Assembly: GCA_036396915.1 (NCBI GenBank)
Contig: DASWJX010000353.1
Coordinates: 1 to 20,167, forward strand
Direction of reading: 5' to 3'
Length of the DNA: 20,167 nt
From: BM509 sp036396915
GTDB taxonomy: Bacteria; Desulfobacterota; Desulfuromonadia; Desulfuromonadales; Geopsychrobacteraceae
Position 1 is the first letter of the stretch. Every line of letters begins with the position of its first letter. The position numbers and the translations under genes were made by a program. Below, piece after piece: positions 1 through 7,395 of the stretch. The notes beneath the pieces were generated by a model. It was not told the DNA's origin and made no database searches. It was given only the letters and a program-made list of their open reading frames with translations.

Positions 1-266
1 ATATCGGCGATCTCCCTGACGCCGCCGCCGACCGTCAGCGGCATGAAGACCCGCTCGGCGGTGCGGCGCACCACGTCGAGAATGATGCCGCGATTGTCGC
101 TGGAAGCGGTGATGTCGAGAAAGGTCAGCTCGTCGGCGCCCTGCTCGCAGTAGGCCTCGGCCGCCTCGACCGGATCGCCGGCATCGCGCAGGCCGACGAA
201 ATTGACCCCCTTGACCACGCGGCCGTCCTTGACGTCGAGACAGGGGATAATGCGTTTGGTTAACAT
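1..266 (-). CDS. hisF: Imidazole glycerol phosphate synthase cyclase subunit HisF, 5' part only
   Basis: The first ~88 codons are present; the gene continues past the left edge. HisF is the cyclase half of IGP synthase: with ammonia supplied by HisH it converts PRFAR to IGP and AICAR in the cytoplasm. The product begins MLTKRIIPCLDVKDGRVVKG, the classical N-terminus of the (beta/alpha)8 barrel, with the first catalytic Asp at residue 11 (LDVKDG). Later the phosphate-binding strand appears as LTVGGGVREIAD at the window edge. The start is the ATG at 264-266, preceded by AAGG about 9 nt upstream. In related genomes hisF directly follows hisA, but here about 990 bp containing a toxin-antitoxin cassette separate them, so its expression may depend on read-through or on a promoter inside the cassette. 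Identity is certain; only the regulation is open. Confidence 0.97.
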   Translation of the reverse strand, partial: MLTKRIIPCLDVKDGRVVKGVNFVGLRDAGDPVEAAEAYCEQGADELTFLDITASSDNRGIILDVVRRTAERVFMPLTVGGGVREIAD

Positions 267-296
267 GGTTTCAAGCCTTATACTGATTGAAAATCC

Positions 297-350
297 ACTC
301 ACGCCCGTTCGCTTCGCTCACTCAAGACGCCAAGGCGCAGAGTAGAGACG
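297..350. repeat. Possible dispersed intergenic repeat fragment upstream of hisF
   Basis: The stretch contains GTTCGCTTCGCTCAC followed by GACGCCAAGGCGCAGAG. Phrases of this kind (a 'gcgaagcgaac' dyad and 'cgccaaggcgcagag') recur as non-coding debris in many proteobacterial genomes. There is only one copy in this window, so repeat status is inferred from memory of similar sequences, not shown here. It lies between the RelE/ParE toxin gene and hisF. Confidence 0.3.
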
Positions 351-386
351 TTTCCTGGTTTGCCGATACGACCGGAGAGTTGACGG

Positions 387-677
387 TTATTTTCTTTTTT
401 TCCAGCAGTCGGGATGGCGGTGAAGATTCATGACCGCGAGAATCTGCAGTTCGTTATTATCGATTGCGTAGATGATTCCGTAAGGAAACCTCCTCACCAG
501 GGAGCGCCTGACTTCCCCTTGCAACAGGGGCCAAGCCTCGGGATACTCGATGGAACGTTTAATGGTTGCGTAGACTTCCAGCGCAAAACCGTAACCGAGA
601 CCGGGTTCGATATCCTCATAATAGTCAATCGCTCGATTGAATTCGTCTTCGGCCTCGGGATGAAATGAATAAGTCAC
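387..677 (-). CDS. RelE/ParE-family toxin of a type II toxin-antitoxin pair
   Basis: A 96-residue basic protein of the plasmid-stabilisation RelE/ParE superfamily. It begins YSFHPEAEDEFNRAIDYYED, a hallmark of the family's first helices (the 'F-P-A--E----A--YY' pattern), and ends with the typical beta-strand core RRFPYGIIYAID and ILAVMNLHRHPDCWKKR. Family members either cleave mRNA at the ribosome (RelE) or poison gyrase (ParE); the sequence alone does not decide which. The start is a GTG at 675-677 that overlaps the TGA of the upstream antitoxin gene by 4 nt, the usual translational coupling of such pairs. It lies inside the histidine operon, between hisA and hisF. Length and motifs look intact, so an active toxin is likely. 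Confidence 0.88.
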   Translation of the reverse strand: MTYSFHPEAEDEFNRAIDYYEDIEPGLGYGFALEVYATIKRSIEYPEAWPLLQGEVRRSLVRRFPYGIIYAIDNNELQILAVMNLHRHPDCWKKRK

Positions 678-898
678 ACTCCAAACCGCTGGTGAATCTT
701 TTCGAAGACCGCCTGTCCGGAGACAGTTTTCACCTTGCCGGACCTCAACTCAGCCAGTCTTTGGCGGGCGACCTCCGCCCAGGCGTCATCGATATCCGAC
801 TCCGGCTGATTGAGGCTGCGCAATAGGGAATCGACGATCCGGGCACGATCCTCAACCGGCAACATGACGGCTTCGTTGATCAATTCCTGGGTATTCAT
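674..898 (-). CDS. RelB-like antitoxin (addiction module component, TIGR02574-type)
   Basis: A 74-residue acidic protein starting MNTQELINEAVMLPVEDRAR, which matches the small 'addiction module component' antitoxins that accompany RelE/ParE toxins: an N-terminal 'L..A..LP..ERA.L...L..SL' helix pair followed by W-E-E/AEVARQRLAEL and a C-terminal toxin-binding segment. It would neutralise the toxin encoded by the next gene and probably autorepress the cassette. The start is the ATG at 896-898 with GGAGG about 6 nt upstream. It overlaps the toxin gene by 4 nt and follows the 48-codon ORF after 18 nt, so all three genes probably form one transcript. Confidence 0.85.
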   Translation of the reverse strand: MNTQELINEAVMLPVEDRARIVDSLLRSLNQPESDIDDAWAEVARQRLAELRSGKVKTVSGQAVFEKIHQRFGV

Positions 899-916
899 TT
901 CGGACCTCCGCTTTCC

Positions 917-1063
917 TTATTCACTCAACCATTTGAGCAGCTTCTTGCGTGCATCTTCATGACTGACGATGCGCCCGTCACGGACGGCTCGCTCGCCCTT
1001 TGCGACTCCCTCCAGAATCCGGCGTGCCTGCCGGTCTTGGTCGGTGATAGCTTCGACGTGCAT
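917..1063 (-). CDS. Small antitoxin-like protein, first gene of the cassette
   Basis: A 48-codon ORF beginning MHVEAITDQDRQARRILEGV and ending in GRIVSHEDARKKLLKWLSE. The 'G.(I/V)VSHED..K.L..W' ending is the C-terminal signature of many short antitoxins (Phd/CopG-associated type), so it resembles the toxin-binding half of an antitoxin with no obvious DNA-binding domain. I chose the ATG at 1061-1063 because GGAG lies 8 nt upstream; the frame is open further upstream to about 1225, but that part has a coding character unlike a protein. Its own toxin is not present. It may be an orphan, a truncated antitoxin, or a third component of the adjacent module. Confidence 0.6.
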   Translation of the reverse strand: MHVEAITDQDRQARRILEGVAKGERAVRDGRIVSHEDARKKLLKWLSE

Positions 1064-1253
1064 GGATTCAGCTCCGTTCGTCATAACAAACAATTTCACT
1101 TTATCACTATTGCACATTTCAAGCCGCGCCTTCACCGGCCGAGCCGGACGGGGGTTCAATTTTCTCGGCGTCTTCTTCAATCGCCAGAGCTGCAAAGTTT
1201 GCGAACGCGCCCTGGCCCAACTCACCGCCGTGGCGAGACGGTCAACTCCTTAT

Positions 1254-1988
1254 TCAGCGGATCTCCCCCTTGGCCAGCGCCACCGCCTCACGCAGATCGA
1301 TGGCTCCGGAGTAGATCGCCTTGCCGGTAATCACCCCGGTCACGCCGGAGGCTTCGATGGCCATCAGCCGGCGGATATCGTCCAGGGTCGACAAGCCGCC
1401 GGAGGCAATCACCGGGATGCTGATCGCTTCGGCCAGCGCCCTGGTCGCCGCGATGTTCGGCCCCTGCATCATGCCGTCACGGGCGATGTCGGTGTAGATG
1501 ATCGCCTCGACCCCGAAGCCTTCCATCTCCCTGGCCATTTCGGCGGCCGGCTTTTCGGTGACGTCGGCCCAGCCGCGCACCGCCACCAGGCCGTCCCTGG
1601 CGTCGATGCCGACCACGATCCGCCCCGGAAACCGCCTGCAGGCTTCCGCCACCAGCTCCGGATGCTCCTTGGCCACCGTGCCGAGAATCACCCGCTCGAT
1701 GCCCAGCTCAAGATAGGCCTCGATAGTCGCCAGGTCGCGGATGCCGCCGCCCAGTTCGCAGGGGATGTCGATCGCCGCGACGATCGCCTTGATCGCCGCC
1801 CGGTTCTTCGGCACGCCGGCAAAGGCCCCGTCGAGATCGACGATGTGCAGCAGTTCGCCGCCCTGCTCCTGCCAGATGCGGGCCTGAGCGGCCGGGTCGT
1901 CATGATAAACGGTATCTTTTTCCATCAGCCCCTGTTCCAGACGGACACAGCGGCCTTGCTTCAGATCGATAGCGGGGAGGATGATCAT
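1254..1988 (-). CDS. hisA: ProFAR isomerase HisA
   Basis: A 244-residue (beta/alpha)8-barrel enzyme that isomerises ProFAR to PRFAR (Amadori rearrangement), supplying the substrate of HisH/HisF. Visible features are MIILPAIDLKQGRCVRL with catalytic Asp8, the second half-barrel copy IVVGIDARDG with Asp129, and the phosphate-binding elements ELGGGIRD and IASGGLSTLDD. The start chosen is the ATG at 1986-1988, one nucleotide after the hisH stop codon, with GGAGCG (inside the end of hisH) as ribosome binding site; a five-codon longer start is possible but would sit on that site. Very likely translationally coupled to hisH. The gene after it should be hisF but is displaced by the toxin-antitoxin insertion. 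Confidence 0.97.
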   Translation of the reverse strand: MIILPAIDLKQGRCVRLEQGLMEKDTVYHDDPAAQARIWQEQGGELLHIVDLDGAFAGVPKNRAAIKAIVAAIDIPCELGGGIRDLATIEAYLELGIERVILGTVAKEHPELVAEACRRFPGRIVVGIDARDGLVAVRGWADVTEKPAAEMAREMEGFGVEAIIYTDIARDGMMQGPNIAATRALAEAISIPVIASGGLSTLDDIRRLMAIEASGVTGVITGKAIYSGAIDLREAVALAKGEIR

Positions 1989-1989
1989 G

Positions 1990-2613
1990 TTACAGCGCTC
2001 CAAAATTCTTGAAAATGTTCAGGCCGATGTCCTGGCTCTTCTCCGGGTGAAACTGGGTCGCCATGATGTTGTCGCGCCACAGCGAGGCGCAGAATTCGAC
2101 GCTTCCATAACGGCAGCTGGCGGCCACATCGTCGCGCTGTTCCGCCGCACAGTAATAGGAGTGGACAAAGTAGACGAAACTGCCGTCCGCGATCCCGGCC
2201 AGCAGCGGCGAGGGTTGCTGAATATGAAGCGTGTTCCAGCCCATGTGCGGCACCTTCAAGCGCTCGCCCCCCTCCTCCATGCCGGACGGGAAGCGCACCA
2301 CCTTGCCCGGGATCAGACCCAGCCCCTGATGGCGGCCGAACTCTTCGCTTTCATCGAACAGCATCTGCATGCCGACGCAGATCCCGAGCATCGGCTTGCC
2401 GGCCCTGACATGCTCCAGCAGCGGCTCGACGAATCCGCCCCGGCGCAGGTTGGCGATGCAGTCGCGAAAAGCGCCGACGCCCGGCAGCACAATCTTGTCG
2501 GCGGTCTCGATGGCGTGCGGATCGGCACTGACCCGCGCCGCGAAGCCCAGTTTTTCAAAGGCCTTTTCAACACTGCGCAGGTTACCCATTTCATAATCGA
2601 TGATGTTAATCAT
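1990..2613 (-). CDS. hisH: Imidazole glycerol phosphate synthase glutaminase subunit HisH
   Basis: A 207-residue class I glutamine amidotransferase that hydrolyses glutamine and channels ammonia to HisF. It begins INIIDYEMGNLRSVEKAF, typical of HisH. The catalytic triad is visible: Cys79 in GICVGMQMLF, and His189 and Glu191 in QFHPEKS. The oxyanion-strand region VLPGVGAF is at 42-49. It starts 6 nt after the hisB stop and ends 1 nt before hisA, so it lies within the compact histidine operon. Length is normal for the family. Confidence 0.97.
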   Translation of the reverse strand: MINIIDYEMGNLRSVEKAFEKLGFAARVSADPHAIETADKIVLPGVGAFRDCIANLRRGGFVEPLLEHVRAGKPMLGICVGMQMLFDESEEFGRHQGLGLIPGKVVRFPSGMEEGGERLKVPHMGWNTLHIQQPSPLLAGIADGSFVYFVHSYYCAAEQRDDVAASCRYGSVEFCASLWRDNIMATQFHPEKSQDIGLNIFKNFGAL

Positions 2614-2619
2614 GAATCG

Positions 2620-3210
2620 CTATTCCAGTTTCCCTTTGGTCGACAGTACGCCCTCAATCCGCGGATCGATACCGGTCGCCTGGTCGAGAGCGCGGCCAAA
2701 CGCCTTGAAGATTCCCTCAATGATGTGATGCAGGTTGTCGCCGTACGCCAGGTTGACGTGGATATTGGCCCCGGCGTGGTTGCAGAACGCGACGAAAAAC
2801 TCCTCGACCAGTTCGGTGTCGAACTCCCCGACCTTGGCTTTCGGCAGCGCGACATTGAAGACCAGAAACGGCCGGCCGGAGAAATCGATGATCACCGAAG
2901 CCAGCGCTTCGTGCATCGGCATGGTCGCGCGGCCGAAACGCCGCACCCCGGCCTTGTCGCCGAGGGCCTGCCTGAACGCCTCGCCGAGCACGATGCCCAG
3001 ATCTTCAACCGTGTGATGGGCGTCGATCTCGATATCGCCGCTGGCCCTGACGGTCAGGTCGAAAAAACCGTGCCGGGCCACCGCCGCAAGCATGTGATTG
3101 AAAAAGGGCACCGGGCTTTCGATCTGATGCTGTCCGGAGCCGTCCAGCTTGAGCTCGATGCTGATATCGGTTTCCCTGGTTTCGCGATGGACTTTTGCTG
3201 TTCGTGACAT
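2620..3210 (-). CDS. hisB: Imidazoleglycerol-phosphate dehydratase HisB (monofunctional)
   Basis: A 196-residue manganese-dependent dehydratase converting IGP to imidazole acetol phosphate. Both metal-binding repeats are present: HHTVED at 65-70 and HHIIEGIFKAFGRAL from 161; the DFSGRPFLVF strand is at 109-117. The protein has only the dehydratase domain and is not fused to a histidinol-phosphatase as in enterobacteria. The start is the ATG at 3208-3210 with AGGAGA 6 nt upstream; an in-frame extension to 3282 would translate the palindromic repeat upstream and is unlikely. hisC is missing from the run, so the aminotransferase must be encoded elsewhere. Confidence 0.97.
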   Translation of the reverse strand: MSRTAKVHRETRETDISIELKLDGSGQHQIESPVPFFNHMLAAVARHGFFDLTVRASGDIEIDAHHTVEDLGIVLGEAFRQALGDKAGVRRFGRATMPMHEALASVIIDFSGRPFLVFNVALPKAKVGEFDTELVEEFFVAFCNHAGANIHVNLAYGDNLHHIIEGIFKAFGRALDQATGIDPRIEGVLSTKGKLE

Positions 3211-3221
3211 CTCGGTCTCCT

Positions 3222-3274
3222 GTAGGGGCGCCCCCCCTGTGGCCGCCCGGGCAGGCACAGGGGCCCGCCCCTGC
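3222..3274. repeat. Palindromic GC-rich intergenic element between hisD and hisB
   Basis: A long imperfect dyad fills the hisD-hisB gap. The arms pair as AGGGGCG with CGCCCCT and CCCCTGTG with CACAGGGG around a central GCCCGGGC. It closely resembles the mobile palindromic repeats with 'GGGGC...CCCCTGTG' arms scattered through many proteobacterial intergenic regions. In RNA it would form a very stable hairpin that could set the relative levels of hisD and the downstream genes. No U-tract follows, so it is not a classical terminator. Confidence 0.65.
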
Positions 3275-3284
3275 ATATGCAATT

Positions 3285-4574
3285 TTATTCTTCCAAACGG
3301 ATCGATACCGACCTGCCGTGCGCCTCCAGCCCTTCCAGTTCGGCGATCTGGATAATCTCCTTGCCGAGCCGCTGCAATCCGGCCCTTGAAAAGGAAACGA
3401 TGCTCGATTTCTTGACGAAATCATCCAGCGACAAGGGTGAAAAAAAGCGGGCGGTGCCGCCGGTCGGCAGGGTATGGTTCGGCCCGGCCAGGTAATCCCC
3501 GGCCGCTTCCGGCGTGTAATGGCCCATGAAAATCGCGCCGGCATGCCGGATCCGCGGCAGGATGGCAAACGGGTTGTCGACCGCCAGCTCCAGGTGTTCG
3601 GGGGCAATCCGGTTGGAAAAGGCGATCGCCTCATCCAGATCCCGGGCCAGAATGATCGCGCCATACTCCTCAATCGAGCGGCGGGCGATGCTCTCGCGCG
3701 AGAGTTGCCGCAACTGCGTCTCGACTTCGGCCCGGACCGCCAGCGCCATTGTTTCGCAACTGGTCACCAGCAGCGAAGAGGCCAGCTCGTCATGTTCCGC
3801 CTGCGAGAGCAGATCGGCGGCGATGTGCGCGGCGTTACCGCTGCCGTCGTTGATCACCAGAATCTCGCTGGGTCCGGCGATCATGTCGATAGCGACCTGG
3901 CCGAACACCAGCTGCTTGGCGGTGGCGACATAGATATTGCCCGGCCCGGTGATTTTGTCGACCCTCGGCACGCTGGCGGTTCCGTAGGCCAGCGCCGCCA
4001 CCGCCTGGGCGCCGCCCAGCTTGAAGATCCGGTCGACCCCGGCAATGCTGGCCGCCGCCAGCACATGCGGATTGACCTCCCCGTTCGGCATCGGCACCAC
4101 CATGATGACCTCCGCGACCCCCGCAACCTTGGCGGGAATGGCGTTCATCAGCACCGAGGAGGGGTAGGCGGCCTTGCCGCCGGGGACATAGATGCCGACC
4201 CGGTCCAGCGGACGCACCAGCTGTCCGAGCAGCACATCGTCCTCGTCGGTGGAAAGCCAGGTTTCCTGCTTCTGCTTGCGGTGATAATCGGCGATCCGTG
4301 CGGCCGCCAGCTCGAGTGCGGCCAACGCTGCGCTGCTGACCTTGGAAAGCGCCGCTTCGATCTCCGCGGCGGTCACCTCAAGGGTAGCGGCGGTCAGCTC
4401 CAGGCGGTCGAAGCGGGCCGTCAGTTCGAACAGCGCCGCATCGCCGCGTCGCCGGACATCGGCAATGATGGTTTTGACCGTCTCCTCGATCTCGGCCGGA
4501 ACCGCCTCGGCGCGCTGTTCAATGCGCCGGAACTCAGCGTCAAAGCCGCTGTCTGAAAATTTCAAAATCCGCAT
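3285..4574 (-). CDS. hisD: Histidinol dehydrogenase HisD
   Basis: A 429-residue zinc- and NAD-dependent enzyme performing the last two oxidations, L-histidinol to L-histidine. Signature segments: GIYVPGGKAAYPSS at 127-140, KLGGAQAVAALAYGT at 185-199, DKITGPGN at 206-213, DMIAGPSEILVI at 230-241, and SQAEHDE at 257-263 with zinc ligands Gln258 and His261. The C-terminal AGDYLAGPNHTLPTGG carries the remaining ligand Asp and the catalytic region. The start chosen is the ATG at 4572-4574, with AGGGGA upstream; a GTG overlapping the hisG stop would add 13 residues. It is followed by a palindromic repeat before hisB. Confidence 0.97.
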   Translation of the reverse strand: MRILKFSDSGFDAEFRRIEQRAEAVPAEIEETVKTIIADVRRRGDAALFELTARFDRLELTAATLEVTAAEIEAALSKVSSAALAALELAAARIADYHRKQKQETWLSTDEDDVLLGQLVRPLDRVGIYVPGGKAAYPSSVLMNAIPAKVAGVAEVIMVVPMPNGEVNPHVLAAASIAGVDRIFKLGGAQAVAALAYGTASVPRVDKITGPGNIYVATAKQLVFGQVAIDMIAGPSEILVINDGSGNAAHIAADLLSQAEHDELASSLLVTSCETMALAVRAEVETQLRQLSRESIARRSIEEYGAIILARDLDEAIAFSNRIAPEHLELAVDNPFAILPRIRHAGAIFMGHYTPEAAGDYLAGPNHTLPTGGTARFFSPLSLDDFVKKSSIVSFSRAGLQRLGKEIIQIAELEGLEAHGRSVSIRLEE

Positions 4575-4612
4575 GACTTTTGTTCCCCTGGTGCTTTCTT
4601 GCAAACGCATCA

Positions 4613-5275
4613 CTATTGCGAAATCCGTACCTCATCGCCGACCACCCGCTCCAGCCCTTCGATAATCGCGCCGATCCGCTGATGCCTGGTCTTGAGGCTG
4701 GCGCGGTTGACGATCAGGCGGCTGGTGATTTCGGCGATGGTCTCCACTTCCACCATGCCGTTTTCCCGCAAGGTCGCGCCGGTGGAGACCAGATCGACGA
4801 TCCGTTCCGACAAGCCGACCAGCGGCGCCAGTTCGATGGAGCCGTACAGTTTGATCAGTTCCACCTGCACCCCCTTGGCGGCAAAATAGCGCTCGGTCAG
4901 GTTCGGATACTTGGTCGCGACCCGGATATTCGACCAGTTGTGGCCATCGCCGTCCCGCTGCAGCGCCTTCGGCTCGGCCACCACCAGCCGGCAATAGCCG
5001 AACCTGAGATCGACCGGCTCGTACAGATCCTTGCCCTGCTCCAGCAGGGTGTCCTTGCCGACCACGCCGAGATCGGCGCAGCCGTACTCGACATAGGTCG
5101 GCACGTCGGTCGCCCGCACCGCCATGAAGCGCAGTTTCAGGTCGGGATTTTCAAAGACCAGCTTGCGGCTCTTCTCTTCCATCTCGGGACAGGTGATGCC
5201 GATTTTCGCAAAAAGCTCCATCGAATCCTGCATGATCCGCCCTTTGGGCAGGGCAAAGGTAATCCAGTCACTCAT
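4613..5275 (-). CDS. hisG: ATP phosphoribosyltransferase HisG, short form
   Basis: First enzyme of histidine synthesis (ATP + PRPP to PR-ATP) and the feedback-controlled step. The product is about 220 residues: ITFALPKGRIMQDS at the N-terminus, a substrate-binding CADLGVVGKDTL segment, and LVSTGATLRENG for PRPP-phosphate binding. It ends soon after the catalytic domains and lacks the ~80-residue C-terminal histidine-binding domain of the long form. Short HisG needs the HisZ regulatory subunit; no hisZ is in this window. The start is the ATG at 5273-5275 with AGGAGT 5 nt upstream, 3 nt downstream of the murA stop; the TTG one codon earlier is an alternative. Confidence 0.97.
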   Translation of the reverse strand: MSDWITFALPKGRIMQDSMELFAKIGITCPEMEEKSRKLVFENPDLKLRFMAVRATDVPTYVEYGCADLGVVGKDTLLEQGKDLYEPVDLRFGYCRLVVAEPKALQRDGDGHNWSNIRVATKYPNLTERYFAAKGVQVELIKLYGSIELAPLVGLSERIVDLVSTGATLRENGMVEVETIAEITSRLIVNRASLKTRHQRIGAIIEGLERVVGDEVRISQ

Positions 5276-5278
5276 CAA

Positions 5279-6532
5279 TCACTCCTGTTCGCGCCGGATG
5301 CGGGCGCCCAAGGCAGCAAGTTTCTCTTCGATTTTCTCATAGCCGCGGTCAAGATGATAGATCCGCGCCACCTCGGTGGTGTTCTCCGCCGCCAGACCGG
5401 CCAGAATCAGTGAAGCGCTGGCGCGCAGATCGGTCGCCATGACCGGAGCGCCGGTCATGTTCCGGCTGCCGCGGACAATCGCACTGTGCCCGTCGATCTG
5501 GATATCGGCGCCCATTCTCTGCAGTTCGCAGACATGCATGAAACGATTCTCGAAGACCGTCTCGGAGATCCGGCTGGTTCCTGCCGAGCGGGTCATCAGC
5601 GCCATGAACTGCGCCTGCATATCGGTGGGAAAGCCTGGAAAGACGCTGGTCCGGATGTCGACCGGCAACAGTTGCTCCGGCCCGACCACCCGCAAGCCGT
5701 CCCGCTCCTTGCTGATCGAAACCCCGGCCTCGATCAGCTTGCTGATCAGCGCTTCCTGATGCTCTTCCACGGCGCCGCGCACCAGCACGTCGCCGCCGGT
5801 GATCGCGGCGGCGATCATGAAGGTCCCCGCTTCAATCCGGTCGGGGATGACGCTGCACTGGAGCGGCCGCAGCTTTGCGACGCCCCGGATGCGGACAATC
5901 GCCGTTCCGGCGCCCTCGATCCGCGCCCCCATGCTGTTGAGCGCGGCGGCCAGCTGGACGATTTCCGGCTCACGGGCGGCATTTTCCAGCACCGTCTCCC
6001 CTTCGGCCAGAGCCGCGGCCATCAGCAGGTTTTCGGTGCCGCCGACGGTCGGCATATCGAAGTAGACCTTGGCGCCGAGCAGCCGTTCGGCGGTCGCTTC
6101 GACATAGCCGTGGTCAAGCTGAATCCGGGCACCGAGCGCCTCGAAGCCCTTCAGGTGCAGATCGATCGGCCGGGCGCCGATGGCGCAGCCGCCGGGCAGA
6201 CTGACCCGGGCGTGGCCGCAACGCGCCAGCAACGGCCCGAGGACCAGAACCGAGGCCCGCATGGTTTTCACCAGCTGGTAGGACGCCTCGATACTGCGGA
6301 TCCGCCGGGCGTCGACGCGCAGGCAATCACCGTGGCGGGAAACCTCGGCACCCAGCTCCCGCAGCACTTTCACCGCGGTATCGATATCCCGCAGCTGCGG
6401 GACATTGCAGATTTCGCTGACGCCGTCGGCCAGCAGGGTGGCGAACAGCAGCGGCAATGCGGAATTTTTCGCCCCGCTGACCTGCACCTCTCCCGCAAGC
6501 GGCACGCCGCCTTGAATCACTATTTTTTCCAA
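5279..6532 (-). CDS. murA: UDP-N-acetylglucosamine 1-carboxyvinyltransferase MurA
   Basis: A 417-residue enzyme adding enolpyruvate from PEP to UDP-GlcNAc, the first committed step of peptidoglycan synthesis and the target of fosfomycin. Catalytic Lys22 is in SGAKNSALP; Cys116 is in SLPGGCAIGARPIDLH, the residue alkylated by fosfomycin, so the enzyme should be of the sensitive type. The end motif IYHLDRGYEKIEEKLAALGA is typical. The start codon appears to be TTG (6530-6532), 14 nt after prmC. Its stop lies 3 nt before the hisG ATG, so cell-wall and histidine genes are transcriptionally linked, as in Geobacter relatives (established gene order, from memory). Confidence 0.97.
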   Translation of the reverse strand: MEKIVIQGGVPLAGEVQVSGAKNSALPLLFATLLADGVSEICNVPQLRDIDTAVKVLRELGAEVSRHGDCLRVDARRIRSIEASYQLVKTMRASVLVLGPLLARCGHARVSLPGGCAIGARPIDLHLKGFEALGARIQLDHGYVEATAERLLGAKVYFDMPTVGGTENLLMAAALAEGETVLENAAREPEIVQLAAALNSMGARIEGAGTAIVRIRGVAKLRPLQCSVIPDRIEAGTFMIAAAITGGDVLVRGAVEEHQEALISKLIEAGVSISKERDGLRVVGPEQLLPVDIRTSVFPGFPTDMQAQFMALMTRSAGTSRISETVFENRFMHVCELQRMGADIQIDGHSAIVRGSRNMTGAPVMATDLRASASLILAGLAAENTTEVARIYHLDRGYEKIEEKLAALGARIRREQE

Positions 6533-6546
6533 GGTTCCGACTTTCT

Positions 6547-7395
6547 CTAAGGGCAGCGGCCGCCGACCACTCGCGGGCGGTCGGCGTAATCGTTGCGGAC
6601 AAAAATCTCTGTCAGTCCGGCCGCGGCAAACAGCTGCCGGACCGCTTCACTCTGCCGGTAACCGATCTCCACCAGCAACCAGCCGCCGGGCACCAGCCGG
6701 TCGGTCGCCTGCACGGCCAGCTTGTGGTAACAAGCGAGCCCCCGGTCTGCCGCCAGCAGCGCCTCCCGCGGCTCGTAACAGCGCACTTCCGGCATCAGTT
6801 CCGGCCACTCCTCGGGGTCGATATAGGGAGGATTGGCAACGATCAGATCGTAGCGCCGCTCCGGCAGTTTCGCCAGATCGCCGTGCAGCATCGCCACCCG
6901 CTCGGCAACCCCGTGCTTTTCCGCATTGCGGATCGCCACCGCCAGCGCCGCGGTCGAGATATCGAGGCCGACCAGCTGCCAGTCCGGCAACTCGGTGGCC
7001 AGGCTGATAACAATGGCGCCGCTGCCGGTCCCGACATCCAGCAGACAGCCCCGCTCGCCGGCGCGGGACAACGCTTCCTCCACCAGAATTTCGGTATCGG
7101 CGCGCGGAATCAGCACGGCGGGCGAGACCTCGAAGGCGAGCGACCAGAACTCCGTGCCGCCGAGCAGATATTGCAGCGGTTCGCGCTGCCCGCGCCGCTT
7201 GACCAGCGGCCGGATCCGGTCCAGTTCCTCGGCGCTCAGCGGCCGATCGTAATTGAGATAAAGTCCGACCCGGTCGAGCTGCAGCAGGTGCGCCAGCAGC
7301 AATTGAGCATCAAGCCGCGGGTTGTCGATCCCCTTGTCGGCAAAAAACTCGGTGATCCAGTCCAGCATCTTCAACAGCGTCCAGGCGTCACTCAA
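6547..7395 (-). CDS. prmC: Release factor glutamine methyltransferase PrmC (HemK)
   Basis: A 282-residue SAM-dependent methyltransferase that N5-methylates the glutamine of the GGQ motif in RF1/RF2. Domains: an N-terminal helical substrate-binding domain (1-~85), then a Rossmann methyltransferase fold with DVGTGSGAI at 120-128 for SAM binding and the diagnostic NPPY at 188-191, which holds the target glutamine. It starts with TTG (7393-7395), overlapping the prfA stop codon by 4 nt, with AGGAG 8 nt upstream, so it is translationally coupled to its own substrate gene prfA, an arrangement conserved in many bacteria. Confidence 0.96.
   Translation of the reverse strand: MSDAWTLLKMLDWITEFFADKGIDNPRLDAQLLLAHLLQLDRVGLYLNYDRPLSAEELDRIRPLVKRRGQREPLQYLLGGTEFWSLAFEVSPAVLIPRADTEILVEEALSRAGERGCLLDVGTGSGAIVISLATELPDWQLVGLDISTAALAVAIRNAEKHGVAERVAMLHGDLAKLPERRYDLIVANPPYIDPEEWPELMPEVRCYEPREALLAADRGLACYHKLAVQATDRLVPGGWLLVEIGYRQSEAVRQLFAAAGLTEIFVRNDYADRPRVVGGRCP

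Noticed and set aside
1981..3207. Long + strand open frame (408 codons) opposite hisH/hisB
   Set aside because: It is the antisense shadow of well-conserved his genes in GC-rich DNA, with no family similarity.
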